Shown: one piece after another, positions 55,314 through 63,388 of the stretch
How the letters are laid out: every line of letters begins with the position of its first letter
How positions within the stretch are numbered: the first letter of the stretch is position 1
Assembly: GCF_024508295.1 (NCBI RefSeq)
Contig: NZ_CP101990.1
Coordinates: 1 to 64,000 of the forward strand
Source: Aeromicrobium duanguangcaii
GTDB lineage: Bacteria; Actinomycetota; Actinomycetes; Propionibacteriales; Nocardioidaceae
Reading direction: 5' to 3'
Length of the DNA stretch: 64,000 nucleotides
The notes under the pieces: generated by a model
Told to the model about the DNA's origin: nothing
What the model saw: the letters and a program-made list of their open reading frames with translations, nothing else
The model's database searches: none
Made by a program: the position numbers and the translations under genes

Positions 55314-56780
55314 TCATCGGAGCACTGCCTCCATCACGGCGCGGGCGATCGGCCCGCCGAGGCGGCCTCCGGCGATGTCACTGGTGTTCTGCGCGGACTC
55401 GACCAGCACGGCGACCGCGACCTGGGGGTCGTCGGCCGGCGCGAAGCCGATGAACCACGCGTACGGGGGTCGGTCGGGTGCGGACTCGGCGGTTCCGGTC
55501 TTGCCGCCGACGTCGACGCCGGGGATCGCGGCAGGGCTGCCCGTGCCCTCGTCGACGACGGCGACCATCATGTCGCGGAGCTCGCGGGCCTTGCCGGCCG
55601 ACATGGGGCGCTCCAGCTCCTCCGGCTCGGGCTTCTCGAGGACCGAGAGGTTGGGCGCCACGACGGTGCGGACCAGGTGCGGCTTCATCAGGACGCCGTC
55701 GTTGGCGACCGCGGCGGACACCATGGCCATCTGCAGCGGGGTCGCGGCGACCTCGTACTGGCCGATGCCGGACTGCGCGAGCTGCGGGGGCTCCAGCGTG
55801 GCGTCGGGATCGGCGGTGAAGCGGCTGACGGCCGAGGGGAGGTCCTCGATGGGACGCTCGCCGAAGCCGAACTTCGTGGCCTGCTCGGACATCTTCTCCT
55901 GGCCGACCTTGCCGGCGAGCCAGCCGAACGACACGTTGCAGGACACCTCGAGGGCGCGCTCGAAGCTGATCGGGTTGCCGCCGCAGGTGCTGCCGCCCTG
56001 GTTGACGAGCTTGTAGTTGATGCCCGGGAAGCCCAGCGTCGCACCGCCGCGCACCTCGTCGTCCGCGGAGAGGTCGAGGTCGTCGAGCGCTGCCGCCGCC
56101 GTGACGACCTTGAAGGTCGAGCCCGGCGGCAGGATGGTCTGGGTGCCGCGGTTGGTCAGCGGCTGCGTCGTGTCCTTCTCCAGCCGCTGCATCGTCCGCG
56201 TGACCTTGTCAGCGTCGTGGCTGGACAGCTGGTTGGGGTTGTACGTGGGCTGGCTGACCATCGCGAGGACGGCGCCGGTCTGGGGGTTGAGCGCCACGAC
56301 CGCGCCCCGGGTGTCCTCGCCGAGGTCGGCCAGACCCTCGAAGGCGGCCTTCTGCGCGGCCGCGTCCAGGGTCAGCTCGACACTGCCGCCCTGCGGCTGG
56401 TCGTTGCCGATGAGGTCGATGACCCGGTTGACGAACAGCCGGTCGTCGCTGCCGGACAGGATCGAGTTGTACGAGCGCTCGATGCCCGCCTGGCCGTACT
56501 GGTACGAGAAGTAACCCGTCACCGGAGCGTAGAGCTTCGGGTCGGTGTACTTGCGCTGGAACTGCCACCGGTCCTTCGTCGGGACCGACTGGGCGATCGG
56601 CTCGCCGTCGACGATGATGGCGCCGCGCTCGCGGCTGAACTCCTCGTCGATGACCCGGCGGTTGCCCTGCTTCTCGTTGAGGTCGTCGGCCTGCACGAAC
56701 TGGACGTAGTTCGCGTTGAGGAGCAGTCCCATGAACATCAGCAGGCAGACGACGGCCATGGCGCGGATGGGCTTGTTCAC
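55314..56780 (-). CDS. pbpA: Penicillin-binding protein A (transpeptidase)
   Basis: The 488-aa class B PBP cross-links peptidoglycan during growth and division. An N-terminal membrane anchor (residues about 5-25) precedes the PBP dimerisation region. The transpeptidase domain has the SxxK serine in PPGSTFKVV (about residue 215), SxN as SCN in LEVSCNVSF, and KTG in VGGKTGTAES. The GTG at 56780 overlaps the rodA stop. In mycobacteria the homologue is a PknB substrate encoded in the same operon. Confidence 0.95.
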   Translation of the reverse strand: MNKPIRAMAVVCLLMFMGLLLNANYVQFVQADDLNEKQGNRRVIDEEFSRERGAIIVDGEPIAQSVPTKDRWQFQRKYTDPKLYAPVTGYFSYQYGQAGIERSYNSILSGSDDRLFVNRVIDLIGNDQPQGGSVELTLDAAAQKAAFEGLADLGEDTRGAVVALNPQTGAVLAMVSQPTYNPNQLSSHDADKVTRTMQRLEKDTTQPLTNRGTQTILPPGSTFKVVTAAAALDDLDLSADDEVRGGATLGFPGINYKLVNQGGSTCGGNPISFERALEVSCNVSFGWLAGKVGQEKMSEQATKFGFGERPIEDLPSAVSRFTADPDATLEPPQLAQSGIGQYEVAATPLQMAMVSAAVANDGVLMKPHLVRTVVAPNLSVLEKPEPEELERPMSAGKARELRDMMVAVVDEGTGSPAAIPGVDVGGKTGTAESAPDRPPYAWFIGFAPADDPQVAVAVLVESAQNTSDIAGGRLGGPIARAVMEAVLR

Positions 56781-58162
56781 GACAGCTTCACCACCTGGGT
56801 GGCCTCGTCACCGGTGAAGGGCGTCGCCTCGGGTGCGGGCCGACGGGTCTGGTCGCTGATGCGCAGCAGCAACGCGACGATGATCCAGTTCATGATGATC
56901 GACGATCCACCGGCGGCCAGGAAGGGCGCGGTGAGGCCGGTCAGCGGGATCAGCCGGGTGACGCCGCCGGCGACGACGAACACCTGCAGGGCGAACGAGA
57001 CCGAGAGGCCGACGGCGAGCAGCTTGCCGAAGGCGTCGCGGCAGGTCAGCGCGATGCGCAGACCGCGCTCGACGATGAGCCCGTAGATCACGATCACGGC
57101 CATGAGCCCGGCCAGGCCGAGCTCCTCGCCGATGGAGGACAAGATGAAGTCGGAGAAGCCGAACGGCGTCAGCTCAGGGCTGCCCTGACCCCAGCCGCGG
57201 CCGAGCAGGCCGCCGTGGCCGAGCCCGTAGAGCGCGGTGATGATCTGGTAGTTCTGGTCCGGATCGGCCCACGGATCGAGCCAGGCGTCGAAGCGGGCGC
57301 GGACGTGGCCGAAGGCCAGGTAGCCGAACCAGGCGCCGACGGCGAACAGGCCGGTGCCGACGACCAGCCAGCCCGGGCGCTCGGTGGCGACGTAGAGCAT
57401 GACGACGAACAGGCCGAAGAACAGCAGCGACGAGCCGAGGTCGCGCTGGAACACCAGGATGCCGACGCTGATCAGCCAGCCGAGCAGGATCGGGCCCAGG
57501 TCGCGCCCGCGCGGCAGGTCGACGCCGAGGATCCGGCGGCCCGCCAGTGCCAGCGCATCGCGCTTGGCGACCAGGTAGCCGGCGAAGAAGATCGCGAGCG
57601 CGATCTTGGCGGCCTCGGCCGGCTGGAAGCTGAAGGGACCGAGCTGGATCCAGATCTGCGCGCCGCGCTTGGCGCTGCCGATGAGCGGCAGGATCGGCAG
57701 GACCAGCAGCGCGATCGCGGCGAGCCCGAAGGTGTAGGTGTACTGCTGCAGCCGGCGGTGGTCGCGGATCAGCACCAGGACCGCGACGAACATGAGCACG
57801 CCCAGGATCGTCCAGCGCAGCTGGCCCTGCGCGAACGGGCCGTACGGCGAGCCGATCGAGTCCAGCCCGAGATCGATGCGGTAGATCATCACCAGGCCGA
57901 TGCCGTTGAGGCACACCACCAGGGGGAGCAGGACGGGGTCGGCGTAGCCGGCGAACCGGCGGACGGCCACGTGGGCGCCCAGCGCGACGACGGCGTAGAC
58001 GGCGCCGACCGTGTAGATGCCCGCCGGCACCGTGCCGTCGATGCCCAGGCCCACCGCGGCGTACGAGCCGATGCCGATCACGATCGCGAGCAGCAGCAGA
58101 CCCAGTTCGGCGGTGCGGCGCTTGCGGGGGATCCAGGCCGGGGTCGCGCCCGCGGCACTCAC
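56777..58162 (-). CDS. rodA: SEDS-family peptidoglycan glycosyltransferase RodA/FtsW
   Basis: The 461-aa polytopic membrane protein polymerises lipid II together with its cognate class B PBP, here PbpA. About twelve hydrophobic segments are present. SEDS marks are WIQLGPFSFQPAEAAKIAL, FQRDLGSSLLFF with the catalytic-loop Asp, and FGFSDFILSSIGEELGLAGL. It overlaps the pstP stop and the pbpA start. The cytoplasmic tail contains Thr residues that a neighbouring kinase could phosphorylate (inference). Confidence 0.94.
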   Translation of the reverse strand: MSAAGATPAWIPRKRRTAELGLLLLAIVIGIGSYAAVGLGIDGTVPAGIYTVGAVYAVVALGAHVAVRRFAGYADPVLLPLVVCLNGIGLVMIYRIDLGLDSIGSPYGPFAQGQLRWTILGVLMFVAVLVLIRDHRRLQQYTYTFGLAAIALLVLPILPLIGSAKRGAQIWIQLGPFSFQPAEAAKIALAIFFAGYLVAKRDALALAGRRILGVDLPRGRDLGPILLGWLISVGILVFQRDLGSSLLFFGLFVVMLYVATERPGWLVVGTGLFAVGAWFGYLAFGHVRARFDAWLDPWADPDQNYQIITALYGLGHGGLLGRGWGQGSPELTPFGFSDFILSSIGEELGLAGLMAVIVIYGLIVERGLRIALTCRDAFGKLLAVGLSVSFALQVFVVAGGVTRLIPLTGLTAPFLAAGGSSIIMNWIIVALLLRISDQTRRPAPEATPFTGDEATQVVKLS

Positions 58163-59472
58163 GGGGTCTCCGTCGGCTTAGGCGTCGCCCGGGTGCGTCG
58201 TGGCGTGGGCGAGGGCGTGGGGGTCGGGGTCGGGGTCGGCTCGACGGCCTGGATGCTCAGGTTCGTGACGATCCGCTGGGCCTCGTCGTGGTCGGCGGCG
58301 GTGATGCCCGCCGAGACGCGGTCGCGCTGGTACGCCGGCAGGGTGTCGATCTGGATCCGGGTGACCTCGTCGAGGTGCGCCAGCGTGAGACCGGGCACCG
58401 ACAGGTCCACGCCGCGAAAGATCGCCACCTGGCCGTCCTGGGGAGCGACGAAGTACTGGCGCTGGGACCAGTCGTAGGCGTACGCGCCCGCGCCACCGAG
58501 CAGACCGACGATCACGACCGCGACCAGGACCCAGCGCACCCAGCGTCGCCGCGGGACGGGACGGGGCGCGTAGCGCAGCTCCTCGGGATCGGCCTCGACG
58601 GCGCCGGTGTGGGCGGTGAGGTTCGACGAGGACGAGGTGGCCGCCCGGACCGAGCCGGTGCGACCGCGCGGCTGGTTGGTCGCCGCGCCCACGATCTGGG
58701 GCTTGCCGTCGGCGCAGACGAGATCCTCGTCCTCCGGCTCGTCGGCCGACACGAACTCCGCGACGACGACGGTGACGTTGTCGTAGCCGCCGGCCTCGAG
58801 CGCGAGCCGGATCAGCTCGGTGGCGGCGATGTCGATCGTCTCGAGCCTCATCGTCCGCTCGATCGTCGCGTCGTCGACCATGTCGGTCAGGCCGTCGCTG
58901 CACAGCAGGTAGCGATCGCCGGCCGAGGGCTGCAGCCAGGTGAAGTCGGGCTCGAAGTCGTCGCGGCCCAGGATCGCCTTCAGCAGCAGGGACCGGTGCG
59001 GGTGGACGCGCGCCTCCTCGGCGGTGATGCGCCCTTCGTCCACGAGGCTCTGCACGAACGTGTGGTCGAGGCTGAGCTGGCTCAACTGGCCGTGGCGCAG
59101 CCGGTAGGCCCGCGAGTCGCCGATGTGGGCCACGGCCAGCTTCTCGCCGTCCCAGAGCATCGCCTCGAGCGTCGTGCCCATCCCCTCGACGGCGGGATCG
59201 TCGTGGATGAGCTCGGCGAGGCGGTGGTTGGCGTGGGCGACGGCGGTGCGCATCGCGTCGAGCGCGTCCCCGTCCTCCTCGGGATCGAGGTCGCGGTCGA
59301 GCTCGCGGATCTCGGCCAGCGCGGCCGAGGAGGCCAGGTCACCGGCCGCGGCGCCGCCCATCCCGTCGGCGATCACCAGCAGCCGAGGGCTGGCATAACC
59401 GGAATCCTGGTTGTTGGAACGGCGCAGACCGACGTCGGTGAGCGCCACGTAGCGATAGGTCAGGGACGCCAT
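58159..59472 (-). CDS. pstP: PP2C-type serine/threonine phosphatase PstP
   Basis: The 437-aa phosphatase reverses PknB signalling. The PPM catalytic domain (residues about 1-240) has TDVGLRRSNNQDSGY, the metal-binding DGMGG, HIGDSRAYRLRHG, SDGLTDMV and EAGGYDNVTVVV. A linker, one transmembrane helix (WVLVAVVIVGLLGGAGAYAY, about residue 310) and an extracellular domain of about 90 residues follow. The tail is Thr/Pro-rich and repetitive. Length fits actinobacterial PstP. It starts directly after the fhaB stop (TAG-ATG). Confidence 0.95.
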   Translation of the reverse strand: MASLTYRYVALTDVGLRRSNNQDSGYASPRLLVIADGMGGAAAGDLASSAALAEIRELDRDLDPEEDGDALDAMRTAVAHANHRLAELIHDDPAVEGMGTTLEAMLWDGEKLAVAHIGDSRAYRLRHGQLSQLSLDHTFVQSLVDEGRITAEEARVHPHRSLLLKAILGRDDFEPDFTWLQPSAGDRYLLCSDGLTDMVDDATIERTMRLETIDIAATELIRLALEAGGYDNVTVVVAEFVSADEPEDEDLVCADGKPQIVGAATNQPRGRTGSVRAATSSSSNLTAHTGAVEADPEELRYAPRPVPRRRWVRWVLVAVVIVGLLGGAGAYAYDWSQRQYFVAPQDGQVAIFRGVDLSVPGLTLAHLDEVTRIQIDTLPAYQRDRVSAGITAADHDEAQRIVTNLSIQAVEPTPTPTPTPSPTPRRTRATPKPTETP

Positions 59473-59958
59473 CTACTTGCGCAACTCCACGATCGTCTTC
59501 CCCAGCCGGACGGCGGTGCCGATCGCGACGGGCTCCGGCGTGGTCACGCGCTGGCTGCCGATGTAGGTGCCGTTGGTCGACCCGAGGTCCTCCACGAACC
59601 ACTGCTCGCCGTTGGTGGCGAACCGGGCGTGACGGGTGGAGACGTAGTCGTCGTCGAGGCGGATCGCGGCGTCGGTGCCGCGGCCCAGCAGGACCGGCTC
59701 GGTGCCGACCGGAACGCTCTGGCCGGCGTTGGGGCCGTCGACGATCACGAGCTGGCTGGGAGCGCCCCGTGCGCGGCGGCTGCGGGTTCCGCCCTTGGCC
59801 GGCTTGGGCGCCTTCTGCTTCTGTCCCTTGGGCGGCTTCGGGGTCGTGACCTTGGTGCCGAAGATGTCGGTGCGGATCACGGAGACGGCCGAGAGCACGA
59901 ACAGCCACAGCACGGCCAGGAAGCCGAGCTTGATCAAGGTGAGGGTCAGTTCGCTCAT
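59473..59958 (-). CDS. fhaB: FHA-domain protein FhaB/FipA-type
   Basis: The 161-aa protein has an N-terminal transmembrane helix (LIKLGFLAVLWLFVLSAVSVI) and a Lys/Pro-rich linker. The C-terminal FHA domain (residues about 70-160) has GRGTDAAIRLDDDYVSTRHARF and DLGSTNGTYIG. FHA domains bind phosphothreonine, so it probably links PknB signalling to division proteins, as FipA/FhaB does in mycobacteria. It lies between fhaA and pstP in the conserved operon. Confidence 0.93.
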   Translation of the reverse strand: MSELTLTLIKLGFLAVLWLFVLSAVSVIRTDIFGTKVTTPKPPKGQKQKAPKPAKGGTRSRRARGAPSQLVIVDGPNAGQSVPVGTEPVLLGRGTDAAIRLDDDYVSTRHARFATNGEQWFVEDLGSTNGTYIGSQRVTTPEPVAIGTAVRLGKTIVELRK

Positions 59959-59977
59959 CGGCCCCCCGCGTCCCCGG

Positions 59978-60688
59978 TCACCCGATCTCCTCGCTGATCT
60001 GCACCGCGATGGTGGTGTTGCCCAGCCGGATCGTGGATCCGTTGCGCAGGAACGCCGCGTCCACGCGGCGACCGTCGACGATGACCCCGTTCGTGGACCC
60101 GAGGTCGCGGACCTCGACGCCCGACCCGAGGAACGAGATCTCGGCGTGGTTGCGGCTGATGCCCGGGTCGTCGATCTTGAGGTCGGCGGTCGAGCCGCGG
60201 CCGATCGTGATGCCGGGCGGGTTCACCGGGTGACGCAGGCCGCCGATGTCGAGGACGACCTTGGCGCGGCGCACGGCGGTGTCGGTGATCGGCTCGCCGC
60301 GGACCGGGGTGACGGACGCGTTCGACGTGCTGACGATCGTGAAGCGGCCGGTGTGCAGGTCCTCGTCGAGCGCGAACTCGATGTGCAGCGGGCCGGCGGC
60401 GATGTAGTGCTGCTCGGCGATGTGCTCCTTGAGCAGCGTCGCCAGCTCGGTCGAGAGCGTCGCGCCGTACGGAGTCAGGCGCTCGTGGTCGGCCGGCGAG
60501 AGCTCGACGGTGAAGTCGTTGGGCACGAGCGTGCGCTCGCGGCTGATGATCGTGGCGTTCTGGTCGACCTCGCGCTGCAGTGCCGCGGCGATCTCTACCG
60601 GCTGGACGGCGCTGCGGAAGGCGCGCGCGAAGGCTCCGGTGACCGCCCCTTCGAGGCGCTTCTCGAACCTCTGCAGTACTCCGGCCAC
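59978..60688 (-). CDS. fhaA: DUF3662 and FHA-domain protein FhaA
   Basis: The 236-aa protein has an N-terminal DUF3662 domain (residues about 1-120: LQRFEKRLEGAVTGAFARAF, VQPVEIAAALQREVD) and a C-terminal FHA domain (GRGSTADLKIDDPGISRNHAEI, DLGSTNGVIVDGRRV). The long unstructured middle region of many FhaA proteins is short here. It binds phosphorylated partners such as the MviN/MurJ pseudokinase domain in mycobacteria. It is the first gene of the operon; AGGAGG lies before the GTG at 60688. Confidence 0.93.
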   Translation of the reverse strand: MAGVLQRFEKRLEGAVTGAFARAFRSAVQPVEIAAALQREVDQNATIISRERTLVPNDFTVELSPADHERLTPYGATLSTELATLLKEHIAEQHYIAAGPLHIEFALDEDLHTGRFTIVSTSNASVTPVRGEPITDTAVRRAKVVLDIGGLRHPVNPPGITIGRGSTADLKIDDPGISRNHAEISFLGSGVEVRDLGSTNGVIVDGRRVDAAFLRNGSTIRLGNTTIAVQISEEIG

Positions 60689-60883
60689 GGGTGCTCACCT
60701 CCTGGGCATGCGAACGACGGCGACGTCTGGTCCTGTTGATCGTATCGACACCCGACCACATCGGGGTCGTTCGCGCCTGCGACCCGCCGCACACCGGCCC
60801 CGCGGATCGCGAAGGGACCCGCCGAGTTCATGGCTCGGCGGACGCCTGTTAGACTCTGACGTCGGTTCGGTTATCCGGATCAT

Positions 60884-60966
60884 GCGCGAGTGGCGGAATG
60901 GTAGACGCGCTGGCTTCAGGTGCCAGTGTCCGCAAGGGCGTGGGGGTTCAAATCCCCCCTCGCGCA
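60884..60966 (+). tRNA. tRNA-Leu (CAG anticodon)
   Basis: This is a class II tRNA of 83 bases. The acceptor stem is GCGCGAG (60884-60890) with CTCGCGC (60959-60965), with discriminator A at 60966. The anticodon stem CTGGC/GCCAG holds the loop with CAG. The variable arm is TGTCCGCAAGGGCG, and the T arm is GGGGGTTCAAATCCCCC. CCA is not encoded. Its position beside fhaA is conserved in actinobacteria. Confidence 0.95.
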
Positions 60967-60975
60967 CAGTGACAG

Positions 60976-61004
60976 AAGGGTCGGATCCACTGGATCCGGC
61001 CCTT
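60976..61004 (+). terminator. Terminator after tRNA-Leu
   Basis: A 13-bp stem, AAGGGTCGGATCC (60976-60988) with GGATCCGGCCCTT (60992-61004), contains one G-U pair and has a 3-base loop. It is followed by TCTCGTT and lies 10 bases after the tRNA. Confidence 0.75.
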
Positions 61005-61048
61005 TCTCGTTCCCCGGTGACGACCGCGCGCCCCCGTAGCATCGTCAG

Positions 61049-61678
61049 ATGCTCCTGTTGTCCGATCCATCCGTGGCGGCCGTCCCGGCGCACGACCTCG
61101 GCGAGCCGCTGGTCGACGTCCGTGAGCTCGGACTGGCCCTCGATCACCGCAAGGCGGACCCGCAGGGGTCGTGGGCGCGGGTGCGTGAGGGAGTGGGCCG
61201 GCGCCTGGTCCGCGCCCAGCAACTCCTGCCCGAGGGCTTCTCGCTGCTGGTTGTCGAGTGCCATCGACCGGCCGCCCTGCAGCAGAGGTACTTCGACGAG
61301 CACTGTGCGGAGCTCGCGGCGGCGCGTCCTGGCCGCTCTGCAGAGCAGGTGGCGATCGAGGCGAGCCGGCACATCTCGCCCCCGGCGGTGGCGCCGCACC
61401 CGTGCGGCGCGGCGGTGGACCTCACGCTGGCGGTCGACGGACGCGAGCTCGATCTGGGCACGCGGGTGAACGCCACGCCCGACGAGAGCGACGAGGCCTG
61501 CTTCACGGCGGCGACGAACATCCCCGCCGAGGCGCGCCGGCTGCGCGACGTCCTGGGCGCGGCGATGTCGGGCGCGGGTTTGGTGAACTATCCCCCCGAG
61601 TGGTGGCACTGGTCCTTCGGCGACCGCTACTGGGCCACCGTCACGGGCGCACCGGCGGCGCGGTACGCGCCGATCTGA
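61049..61678 (+). CDS. M15-family D-Ala-D-Ala dipeptidase (VanX-like)
   Basis: The 209-aa protein has the fold of zinc D,D-dipeptidases. Ligand and catalytic positions are seen in CGAAVDLTL (His and Asp region, HPCGAAVDL), the Glu in EWWHWSFGDRYW, and the His of WWHW. It resembles VanX/DdpX by length and motif. Chromosomal homologues usually serve in cell-wall turnover or D-Ala-D-Ala use rather than vancomycin resistance, and no vanHA partners lie nearby. No signal peptide is seen, so it is probably cytoplasmic. Confidence 0.85.
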   Translation: MLLLSDPSVAAVPAHDLGEPLVDVRELGLALDHRKADPQGSWARVREGVGRRLVRAQQLLPEGFSLLVVECHRPAALQQRYFDEHCAELAAARPGRSAEQVAIEASRHISPPAVAPHPCGAAVDLTLAVDGRELDLGTRVNATPDESDEACFTAATNIPAEARRLRDVLGAAMSGAGLVNYPPEWWHWSFGDRYWATVTGAPAARYAPI

Positions 61679-61688
61679 GGTGGGAACG

Positions 61689-61722
61689 CCGATGGCCCCG
61701 AGGAATCCCCCGGGGCCATCGG
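61689..61722. terminator. Bidirectional terminator between dipeptidase and DUF4235 genes
   Basis: CCGATGGCCCCG (61689-61700) pairs perfectly with CGGGGCCATCGG (61711-61722) over 12 bp. It lies between convergent genes. The hairpin starts 10 bases after the dipeptidase stop. Confidence 0.7.
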
Positions 61723-61781
61723 CGATGCGGTTCTTTCGACGTCGTCCTGTGACGAGCCGACGTTCCGAGCGCGAGAAGCGC

Positions 61782-62084
61782 TCAGTCGCCGGGCCACTCG
61801 CCGGTCGCCTTGGCGAACGCCTTGGCTCCCTGACGCTGGACGACCGCCCGAATGCCGGAGAAGATCGCGCCTTGGATGATCGCAGCGAGCACGATCTCCT
61901 TGAGCGGGAACTCCGACTGGGTCGGGCCCGGCGCGTCCCCGGTGCTGTTCGGGCTGGCCCGCTTCCAGATCTGCTTGAAGATCGTGGAGGCGATGAGCCC
62001 CGCGATGATCGAGGAGATCAGTCCGACCGGCTGGTACAGGATCTTGGCCGACGTACTGGCCTTGCCCTGCTTCGACCGGGCCAT
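61782..62084 (-). CDS. DUF4235 membrane protein
   Basis: The 100-aa protein has two hydrophobic segments (ILYQPVGLISSIIAGLIASTIF and IVLAAIIQGAIFSGIRAVVQR). The DUF4235 pattern includes KQIWKR in the middle and GAKAFAKATGEWPG at the end. Function is unknown. The ATG shares its last base with the whiB stop, so the two genes form an operon. Confidence 0.86.
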   Translation of the reverse strand: MARSKQGKASTSAKILYQPVGLISSIIAGLIASTIFKQIWKRASPNSTGDAPGPTQSEFPLKEIVLAAIIQGAIFSGIRAVVQRQGAKAFAKATGEWPGD

Positions 62085-62374
62085 CAGCCTGCAGCCGACA
62101 CGCGGCCGGCCAGGACCTCAACGCGTTCGGATTCGGTGAGGCCACCCCAGACGCCGTACGGCTCCTGGACGGCGAGTGCGTGCTCGCGGCACCGGTCGAT
62201 GACCGGACACGTGGCACAGACTGCCTTGGCGGACTCTTCGCGGCGGTGGCGCTTCATGCCACGTTCGGCTTCGGGTGAGAAGAAGACCGAGGAATCGACG
62301 CCCATGCAGGCGCCCTCCCACTGCCATTCGTAGGACTCGATGATCGGCGACGGCAGTCGTTTGATGTTAACCAT
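62084..62374 (-). CDS. WhiB-family transcriptional regulator
   Basis: The 96-aa iron-sulfur protein of the actinobacterial WhiB family has the four cluster-binding cysteines at 23, 53, 56 and 62 (ACMG; CATCPVIDRC) and the beta-turn motif GVWGG at about residue 74. A basic AGRVSAAG-type tail follows. WhiB proteins work with the primary sigma factor. Sequence alone does not assign the WhiB1-7 class; the short tail without an AT-hook argues against WhiB7. It is divergent from the CarH-like regulator, 129 bases away. Confidence 0.92.
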   Translation of the reverse strand: MVNIKRLPSPIIESYEWQWEGACMGVDSSVFFSPEAERGMKRHRREESAKAVCATCPVIDRCREHALAVQEPYGVWGGLTESERVEVLAGRVSAAG

Positions 62375-62459
62375 GGAACCTGCCCCTTCCCCAAGGGTGA
62401 GGATTTGACCCGGGCTGGGTGCACAACCCGGTCAAGTAGTCCGACCGTACTAGGCAATC

Positions 62460-62496
62460 TATTCAATTGGCAAGTGGCTTGAATAAGTTTTAGGAT
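62460..62496 (+). promoter_or_regulatory. Promoter and operator candidate of the CarH-like gene
   Basis: TATTCAA (62460-62466) and TTGAATA (62479-62485) form a perfect 7+7 inverted repeat with a 12-base spacer. Inside and beyond it, TTGGCA (62467-62472) and TAGGAT (62491-62496) form a -35/-10 pair with an 18-base spacer, placing the start point at the ATG at 62504 or one base before it. This suggests a leaderless transcript repressed by protein bound over the -35 element. Confidence 0.55.
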
Positions 62497-62503
62497 CAGC
62501 CCC

Positions 62504-63385
62504 ATGCACCGCCGGTGGACCGTGGGCGCGCTCTCGGACATGTTGGGGATCGCCGCACCCACGTTGCGAACGTGGGAGCGGCGCTATGGCGTAGGCCCCA
62601 CGTTCCGCACGGCGGGCGGACATCGGCGCTACACGATCATCGACGCGGACCGCGTGGCCACGATGGCGCGGTTCATCGCGGACGGGCTGCCGACCCACGA
62701 CGCGGCCGACCGGGTCAAACGACTGGCGCCGCACGAGCTCGCGGCCATCGTCGGGTCCGGCCCGGAAGGACTACGTGCCTCCGGCCACGAACAGGCGGTC
62801 TTCGAGATTCTCGCCGGCACGAAGGAGTTCGACGCGGCCAAGGTCCAGTCGGTCGCTGAGAACGCCATCGCGCGCTTCGGCATCGAGGAGGCTTGGGACG
62901 AGGTGATCGCCCCGGCGATGATCGAGGTCGGCGTGCAGTGGGCGGACGGCCGGCTGGGCGTCGCGTCCGAGCACCTGGTGACCGCCGGCATCCTGAGCGC
63001 GCTGAGGGCCGCGGCGCACGAGCACCCCACTCGGGGCCCGTCCCGCGTCGTCCTGGCGTGCATCGAGGAGGAGCAGCACAAGCTGCCCATCGTCGCCCTC
63101 GGCGCGGCGCTGGCCAAGCGTGGTCATCCCTGGACCGAGCTGGGCGCACGCCTGCCGATCGAGTCGCTCGAGGCGTTCGTCACGAGCAGCAGTCCCGCGG
63201 CCGTGTTCCTGTGGGCCTCCTACGTCGGGCCGTCCGAGGAGGACCTGGTCCGGCTGGAGTCCCTGGGCCGGAGCACGCGCCTGCTCCTGGGCGGCACCGG
63301 ATGGCCCGACGGCATGGCCACCTCGCACTCGTTGTCCCAGGCCGCGGCGCAGTTGCATGAGGCGCTGAGCCAGCCCCTACCCTGA
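62504..63385 (+). CDS. MerR-family regulator with B12-binding domain, CarH/LitR-like
   Basis: The 293-aa protein has an N-terminal MerR winged helix (WTVGALSDMLGIAAPTLRTWERRYG, residues 5-70). A four-helix bundle with the W-x9-EH motif (Trp146, Glu156, His157) typical of adenosylcobalamin photoreceptors follows. A Rossmann-type B12 domain has CIEEEQHKLP with His192 at the lower cobalt-ligand position. In Thermus CarH a His directly after the Trp forms a second cobalt bond after light; here that residue is Ala147. It probably acts as a light- or B12-responsive repressor of its own gene and others, possibly the crt genes. Confidence 0.88.
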   Translation: MHRRWTVGALSDMLGIAAPTLRTWERRYGVGPTFRTAGGHRRYTIIDADRVATMARFIADGLPTHDAADRVKRLAPHELAAIVGSGPEGLRASGHEQAVFEILAGTKEFDAAKVQSVAENAIARFGIEEAWDEVIAPAMIEVGVQWADGRLGVASEHLVTAGILSALRAAAHEHPTRGPSRVVLACIEEEQHKLPIVALGAALAKRGHPWTELGARLPIESLEAFVTSSSPAAVFLWASYVGPSEEDLVRLESLGRSTRLLLGGTGWPDGMATSHSLSQAAAQLHEALSQPLP

Positions 63386-63388
63386 TGC

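Noticed and set aside
61049-61678. Vancomycin-resistance operon suggested by the VanX-like gene
   Set aside because: No vanH, vanA/D ligase or vanRS genes are near; a single chromosomal M15 dipeptidase is common in actinobacteria.
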